A stretch of 6,422 bases of DNA. It comes from Bacteroidales bacterium (GTDB taxonomy: Bacteria > Bacteroidota > Bacteroidia > Bacteroidales > Bacteroidaceae). Positions 4,364-6,422 of this stretch are shown one piece after another; the stretch's first letter is position 1; each line of letters opens with the position of its first letter. The stretch spans positions 1 to 6,422 of the forward strand of contig JAUNIV010000151.1 of the NCBI GenBank assembly GCA_030523385.1, read 5' to 3'. The position numbers and the translations under genes were made by a program. The notes beneath the pieces are model-generated. The model worked only from the letters and a program-made list of their open reading frames with translations. It was not told where the DNA came from and did no database searches.

Positions 4364-6422
4364 ATGTATAAAGATATCATCCGATTACTGGACAACTACC
4401 GGCTGAAAGAAGCACTGACGCAAATGACTGTGTATGCCGGACGCACTGCCGACTGGCAGCTGAAAAACGAGATAGAGACCCTGCATACCTCTTATCACCT
4501 GATGCTTCAATATGCATCGCAAGGCATGAAAGACCCGAATAAGAAAAAGATGTATCGGGAAATGATACAGACGGCCTACGAACTGACAGACCGCACCCTG
4601 CGCACGCTGGAAGCCGCCGACGGGCAAGGGACGTATTATGACATCATCCGTACATTCGCTGTCCGGCCTCCCCACACGCTGTCCGAATTGCAAATGCAAC
4701 TGGAGACCTACACGGAAGACATAGCCACGGCTCCCGCCCTCTACTTCGATGAGAGGGAAAGGGAAACCCAAATGGACGCCATGCGGAAGACGCACACGGA
4801 GGCGATAGACGAGCTGTTCGACAAGATATGGACTTCTGCACAATGGAGCGAAGCCGAACTGAAAGAGGCTATCGGCATGACCGAATCCGTAATGATAGCT
4901 TCGCCAGACATAGCCGTCATGGTAAGTGCCGTCACCATGAGCCTGCTACACACCTTCGACGCACGCAAGTTCACCTTTCTTATAAATACATATCGGCAGG
5001 GAGACACGCTGACCGGGCAACGTGCCCTGATAGGCATCGCCTTAGTGTGTTACTACCAACAGCAGCGCATCTTGCTCTACCCCTCGGCCACTGCGGCTTT
5101 AGACACCTTGTGCGAAGAGCCGCGCTTCATGGCCGAAATACACAGGGTGCAGATACAGCTGTTGCAATCGGCACGCGAAACCCAAAAGATAGACAAGAAG
5201 ATGCGCGAAGAAATCATACCCGGCATGATGAAGAATCCCAAGCTGAAAAGACCCCGCATAGGCATGGAAGAAGCCGAAGACACGGAAGACAGCAACCCGG
5301 AATGGGAAGAATGGATAGACAAGTCGGGCATGGCCGACAAGCTGCGCGAACTGGGTGAAATGCAGATGGCCGGAGCCGATGTATATATGAGCACGTTCTC
5401 ACAGCTGAAGAACTTCCCGTTCTTCCGGAAGGTGGCTCATTGGTTCTATCCTTTCGACTCGCAGCATCCCGATATAGCCCGGCTCTACAGCCAATATGAC
5501 GAGAAGTCACTCTCCATACTGGACGTGCTGATGAAGTCGGACATATTTTGCAACTCCGACAAATATTCGTTCAGCCTCACACTCGCTGAACTGCCAGAAA
5601 GCCAAAGGCAACTCATGAAACAGCAATTGGGCATGCAGGCGGAACTGTCGGAAGAAGTGAAAGAACGATTCAGAGAAATAGCTAACAGCGAGGTGCGTGC
5701 CGAGTTTGTCACCCGGCAATATGTTCAAGACCTCTACCGGTTCTTCAAGCTCTGGATGAAGAGATACGAGATGCACGACATATTCCAAGACAAGCTCGAC
5801 CTGTGGAACCTGCCTTCCTTAGCTCCGGCATTGCGCCACCAAGACTACATCTGCAAGCTGGCCGACTACCTGTTTGCCCACGACTATCTGGATGAAGCCG
5901 GTGCATTGTATAATTACTCATTAGAGAACTATACACCCAACCATGCGGAACTGTGGCAAAAGACCGGCTACATACTCCAAAAGAAGGGGGCATACGAAGA
6001 GGCTATCCGTCACTACATTCAAGCCGACCTGATAGACCCCGACAAAGAATGGAACAACCGGCACCTGGCCCAATGCTACAAAAAGGCAGGCAACTACGAA
6101 GAGGCGGTGAGATATTATAAAAAGGTGGAGCAAGTGCAGCCCGACAACCTGAACCTGTCGCTCCATATCGGCCAATGCCTGATAGAACTTGGTAAATATG
6201 ACGAAGCACTGAGCTACTTCTTCAAAGTGGAATACTTGAGCGAAAAGCCGCAAAATGCACGCCGAGCCTTAGGCTGGTGTCTGTTTATTACCGGAAAGTA
6301 TCAGGAAGCCCAAAAGTATTACGACAAGCTGACCGGCGAACCGCAACCCATCAGAGAAGACTGGATCAATGCCGGACACGTGTATTATCTTTTAGGCGAA
6401 ACCCCTCGTGCCATCGAGTGTT
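4364..6422 (+). CDS. Large TPR-repeat protein, 3' end beyond the window
   Basis: The frame is open from the ATG at 4364 to the window edge: 686 codons plus one base, with no stop, so the C-terminus is missing. There is no signal peptide or membrane segment, so the protein is probably cytoplasmic. Residues 1 to about 490 are helical-looking and unrecognised, with a polar, acidic stretch near 300-320 (EEAEDTEDSNPEWEEW). From about 493, TPRs follow in an exact 34-residue step: about 493-528, 529-562 (GYILQKKGAYEEAIRHY), 563-596 (AQCYKKAGNYEEAVRYY), 597-630 (GQCLIELGKYDEALSYF), 631-664 (GWCLFITGKYQEAQKYY) and the start of another (GHVYYLLGETPRAIE). TPRs stack into a protein-binding solenoid, so a scaffold or adaptor role is likely, but no partner can be named. 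The 24-base gap after the DUF418 gene suggests co-transcription. No Shine-Dalgarno sequence is visible. Confidence 0.9.
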   Translation, partial: MYKDIIRLLDNYRLKEALTQMTVYAGRTADWQLKNEIETLHTSYHLMLQYASQGMKDPNKKKMYREMIQTAYELTDRTLRTLEAADGQGTYYDIIRTFAVRPPHTLSELQMQLETYTEDIATAPALYFDERERETQMDAMRKTHTEAIDELFDKIWTSAQWSEAELKEAIGMTESVMIASPDIAVMVSAVTMSLLHTFDARKFTFLINTYRQGDTLTGQRALIGIALVCYYQQQRILLYPSATAALDTLCEEPRFMAEIHRVQIQLLQSARETQKIDKKMREEIIPGMMKNPKLKRPRIGMEEAEDTEDSNPEWEEWIDKSGMADKLRELGEMQMAGADVYMSTFSQLKNFPFFRKVAHWFYPFDSQHPDIARLYSQYDEKSLSILDVLMKSDIFCNSDKYSFSLTLAELPESQRQLMKQQLGMQAELSEEVKERFREIANSEVRAEFVTRQYVQDLYRFFKLWMKRYEMHDIFQDKLDLWNLPSLAPALRHQDYICKLADYLFAHDYLDEAGALYNYSLENYTPNHAELWQKTGYILQKKGAYEEAIRHYIQADLIDPDKEWNNRHLAQCYKKAGNYEEAVRYYKKVEQVQPDNLNLSLHIGQCLIELGKYDEALSYFFKVEYLSEKPQNARRALGWCLFITGKYQEAQKYYDKLTGEPQPIREDWINAGHVYYLLGETPRAIEC

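Noticed and set aside
4828..5358. A 176-codon + strand frame with a very basic product
   Set aside because: It overlaps the longer TPR protein frame, which continues into clear TPR motifs; the product is compositionally odd (Arg/His-rich).
1..6422. CRISPR arrays, insertion sequences, tRNA or rRNA genes, attachment sites
   Set aside because: No regularly spaced repeats, transposase motifs, tRNA cloverleaf or rRNA sequence were seen.

Overview
The window looks like a chromosomal segment from the Bacteroidales, most likely Bacteroides or a close relative. Three things suggest this. There are three copies of the octamer TATCTTTG, which fits the Bacteroides -7 promoter consensus TAnnTTTG, and two of them have a TTG exactly 19 bases upstream. 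Translation starts mostly lack a strong Shine-Dalgarno sequence. The protein set is also typical: a PhoB/PhoR-like two-component pair, a DUF418 membrane protein and a large cytoplasmic TPR protein. Species and locus names cannot be assigned from the sequence alone.

Layout, all on the + strand. Bases 1-80 hold a short regulatory region with a 7-bp inverted repeat, repeated GTAACA words and a -7 element. Bases 81-770 encode an OmpR/PhoB-family response regulator, and 795-2579 encode its partner membrane histidine kinase; the 24-base gap implies one operon. Bases 2580-3157 contain no convincing protein gene but are dense in RNA signals: a promoter (2619-2648), a complete cobalamin riboswitch (about 2653-2838), a stretch open for only 55 codons, a strong hairpin with a GCGA loop that looks like an intrinsic terminator (3010-3044), and a second promoter (3081-3110). 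Bases 3158-4339 encode a DUF418/YeiB-like polytopic membrane protein. From 4364 to the end of the window there is an uninterrupted reading frame of 686 codons, cut by the window edge, for a protein with a large unrecognised N-terminal half and a C-terminal run of 34-residue TPRs.

How it fits together. The first two genes form a membrane sensor and a DNA-binding regulator; the sensor resembles the PhoR type, but no phosphate genes are in view. The DUF418 and TPR genes lie 24 bases apart and are probably co-transcribed from the promoter at 3081-3110. The most unusual element is the cobalamin riboswitch. It is not followed by a recognisable cobalamin uptake or synthesis gene, and its transcript appears to end about 200 bases later, before an independent promoter. 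It may be a B12-responsive short RNA, the leader of an attenuated DUF418-TPR operon, or a relic of a lost B12 gene.
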